Shown one piece after another: positions 5,484-6,882 of a stretch of 6,882 bases of DNA. The DNA comes from Clostridiales bacterium (GTDB taxonomy: Bacteria; Bacillota; Clostridia; Christensenellales; Aristaeellaceae), in assembly GCA_012514225.1 (NCBI GenBank), contig JAAZAQ010000349.1, positions 1 through 6,882 of the forward strand, written 5' to 3'. The position numbers and the translations under genes were made by a program. The stretch's first letter is position 1; each line of letters starts with the position of its first letter. Below the pieces are notes generated by a model. The model was given only the letters and a program-made list of their open reading frames with translations. It searched no databases and had not been told where the DNA came from.

Positions 5484-6868
5484 GCAGGATGGACATCGCG
5501 AAACTATACCGGACGCCGCCTGGGGACGGCAGCGAAATCACCGTCGCCGGCTGGGTGCGCACCGTCCGGGACAGCAAGGCCTTCGCCTTCGTCGAGGTCA
5601 ACGACGGCTCCTCCTTCCGCAACCTCCAGGTGGTCTGCGAGGCGGCGCTTCCCAACTTCGACGCCGTCACCCGGCTCACCCTGTCCTCGGCCGTCGAGGT
5701 GAAGGGCCGCCTGGTCCATACGCCGCAGATGAAGCAACCCTTCGAGCTCAAGGCGGAGTCCCTGACCGTCCTGGGCGCCTGCGACGCGGACTACCCGCTG
5801 CAGAAGAAGCGCCACAGCTTCGAGTACCTGCGCACCCTTTCCCACCTGCGCCCGCGCACCAACACCTTTTCCGCCGTTTTCCGCATCCGCTCCCTGGCCG
5901 CCCAGGCCATCCACGCCTTCTTCGCGGCCCGCGGCTTTGTCTACGTGCACACGCCCATCATCACCACCAGCGACGCCGAGGGCGCGGGGGAGATGTTCCG
6001 CGTGACCACGCTGGAGATGGACCGGGTGCCCAAAACCCCGGACGGGCAGGTGGACTACGCCCGGGACTTCTTCGGCAAGTCCGCCTCCCTCACCGTTTCC
6101 GGCCAGCTGCAGGGCGAGGCCTACGCCCTGGCCTTCGGCGACATCTACACCTTCGGCCCCACCTTCCGCTCCGAGAACAGCAACACCGCCCGCCACGCGG
6201 CGGAGTTCTGGATGATCGAGCCGGAAATCGCCTTCGCCGACCTGCAGGACAACATGGCGCTGGCGGAGGACATGGTCAAGTCCGTCATCTCCGACGTGCT
6301 GGAAAAGGCGCCGGAGGAGATGGCCTTCCTCAACCAGTTTGTGGACAAGGGATTGCTCTCCCGGCTGGAGCATGTGCGTTCCAGCGACTTCGCCCGCGCC
6401 ACCTACACCGAGGCCGTCGATATCCTGCTGGCCTCCGGGGAAGCCTTCGAGTACCCCGTGTCCTGGGGCATGGACCTGCAGACGGAGCACGAGCGCTACC
6501 TGACCGAGAGGCACTTCGGCCGCCCGGTCTTCGTCACCGACTACCCCCGGGACATCAAGGCCTTCTACATGCGCCAGAACGAGGACGGCAAGACCGTCGC
6601 CGCGGTGGACCTGCTGGTCCCGGGCGTGGGGGAGATGCTGGGCGGCAGCCAGCGCGAGGAGCGCCACGACCGCCTCCTGGCCCGCATCCGCGAGATGGGG
6701 CTCAAGGAGGAGGAATACGGCTGGTACCTCGACCTGCGCCGCTTCGGCACCGCCAGGCACGCCGGCTTCGGACTGGGCTTCGAGCGCTTCGTCATGTACC
6801 TGACCGGCATGGCCAACATCCGCGACGTGCTGCCCTTCCCGCGCACCGTCGGGCACGCGGAGTTTTAA
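5480..6868 (+). CDS. asnS: Asparaginyl-tRNA synthetase (class IIb)
   Basis: AsnRS activates asparagine with ATP and loads it onto tRNA-Asn in the cytosol. The 462-residue length matches the bacterial family (about 460-466). An N-terminal OB-fold anticodon-binding domain (about 19-100) starts with Val-Ala-Gly-Trp-Val-Arg. The class II core follows: motif 1 region with Thr-Pro-Ile-Ile-Thr at 158-162, Ser-Gly-Gln-Leu-Gln at 207-211, and motif 2 with Phe-Arg-Ser-Glu-Asn-Ser-Asn-Thr (229-236). Next come Glu-Phe-Trp-Met-Ile-Glu-Pro-Glu (242-249), Gly-Gly-Ser-Gln-Arg-Glu-Glu-Arg (388-395) and motif 3 with Gly-Leu-Gly-Phe-Glu-Arg (431-436). The Ser-Asn-Thr and Glu-Phe-Trp-Met features mark AsnRS and not AspRS. 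The GTG start overlaps the glucokinase TGA (GTGA). An ATG three codons later (5489) is the alternative. There is no room for its own T-box leader, so expression probably follows the hprK promoter. Confidence 0.96.
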   Translation: MSRMDIAKLYRTPPGDGSEITVAGWVRTVRDSKAFAFVEVNDGSSFRNLQVVCEAALPNFDAVTRLTLSSAVEVKGRLVHTPQMKQPFELKAESLTVLGACDADYPLQKKRHSFEYLRTLSHLRPRTNTFSAVFRIRSLAAQAIHAFFAARGFVYVHTPIITTSDAEGAGEMFRVTTLEMDRVPKTPDGQVDYARDFFGKSASLTVSGQLQGEAYALAFGDIYTFGPTFRSENSNTARHAAEFWMIEPEIAFADLQDNMALAEDMVKSVISDVLEKAPEEMAFLNQFVDKGLLSRLEHVRSSDFARATYTEAVDILLASGEAFEYPVSWGMDLQTEHERYLTERHFGRPVFVTDYPRDIKAFYMRQNEDGKTVAAVDLLVPGVGEMLGGSQREERHDRLLARIREMGLKEEEYGWYLDLRRFGTARHAGFGLGFERFVMYLTGMANIRDVLPFPRTVGHAEF

Positions 6869-6875
6869 GGGGAGG
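6869..6875 (+). promoter_or_regulatory. Possible ribosome binding site for a next gene beyond the window
   Basis: GGGGAGG follows the asnS TAA directly, and the window ends in purine-rich sequence 7 bases later with no hairpin. This is what the start of another closely spaced operon gene would look like, but no start codon is visible. Confidence 0.35.
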
Positions 6876-6882
6876 GAAGGAA

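Noticed and set aside
5504..6856. A 450-codon open frame antisense to asnS
   Set aside because: It is a shadow of the asnS reading frame, with a composition rich in Gly, Val, His and Leu and no motif.
1..6882. CRISPR arrays, tRNA/rRNA genes, insertion sequences or attachment sites
   Set aside because: I saw no repeat-spacer pattern, tRNA-like fold, transposase, terminal inverted repeats or integration duplication on either strand.

Overview
The window looks like chromosomal DNA from a high-GC member of the Firmicutes, most likely Clostridia. This rests on a full-length HPr kinase/phosphorylase of the Bacillus/Clostridium type, a ROK glucokinase, strong G-rich Shine-Dalgarno sequences and a YkvA-type (DUF1232) protein. 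Genus and species cannot be read from the sequence.

Layout: two transcription units diverge from an AT-rich gap at 2888-3063. Leftwards (minus strand) runs a tightly packed membrane operon: a MotA/TolQ/ExbB-type channel protein with a long helical cytoplasmic tail (1322-2887), an OmpA/MotB-type protein with one membrane helix, a glutamine-rich coiled coil and a peptidoglycan-binding domain (347-1321), and an unrecognised membrane-anchored or secreted protein cut by the window edge (1-347). Junctions are 0 bp and a 1-bp overlap. The first two proteins have the architecture of ZorA and ZorB, the ion-driven motor of Zorya anti-phage defence. However, the third gene is not a known Zorya effector, so this may be an uncharacterised ZorAB-like or MotAB-like envelope machine.

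Rightwards, a small YkvA/DUF1232-family membrane protein (3064-3477) is followed by a hairpin with a promoter nested in it. A three-gene unit then follows: hprK (3586-4497), a ROK glucokinase (4515-5483) and asnS (5480-6868). HprK controls carbon catabolite repression through HPr Ser46 phosphorylation. Glucokinase makes glucose-6-phosphate, which feeds the glycolytic intermediates that tune HprK. Asparaginyl-tRNA synthetase is coupled to them by a GTGA start/stop overlap. An SD-like sequence after asnS suggests that the operon continues past the window.

The accessory-looking part is the left half (1-2887). The right half is conventional housekeeping with an unusual gene order.
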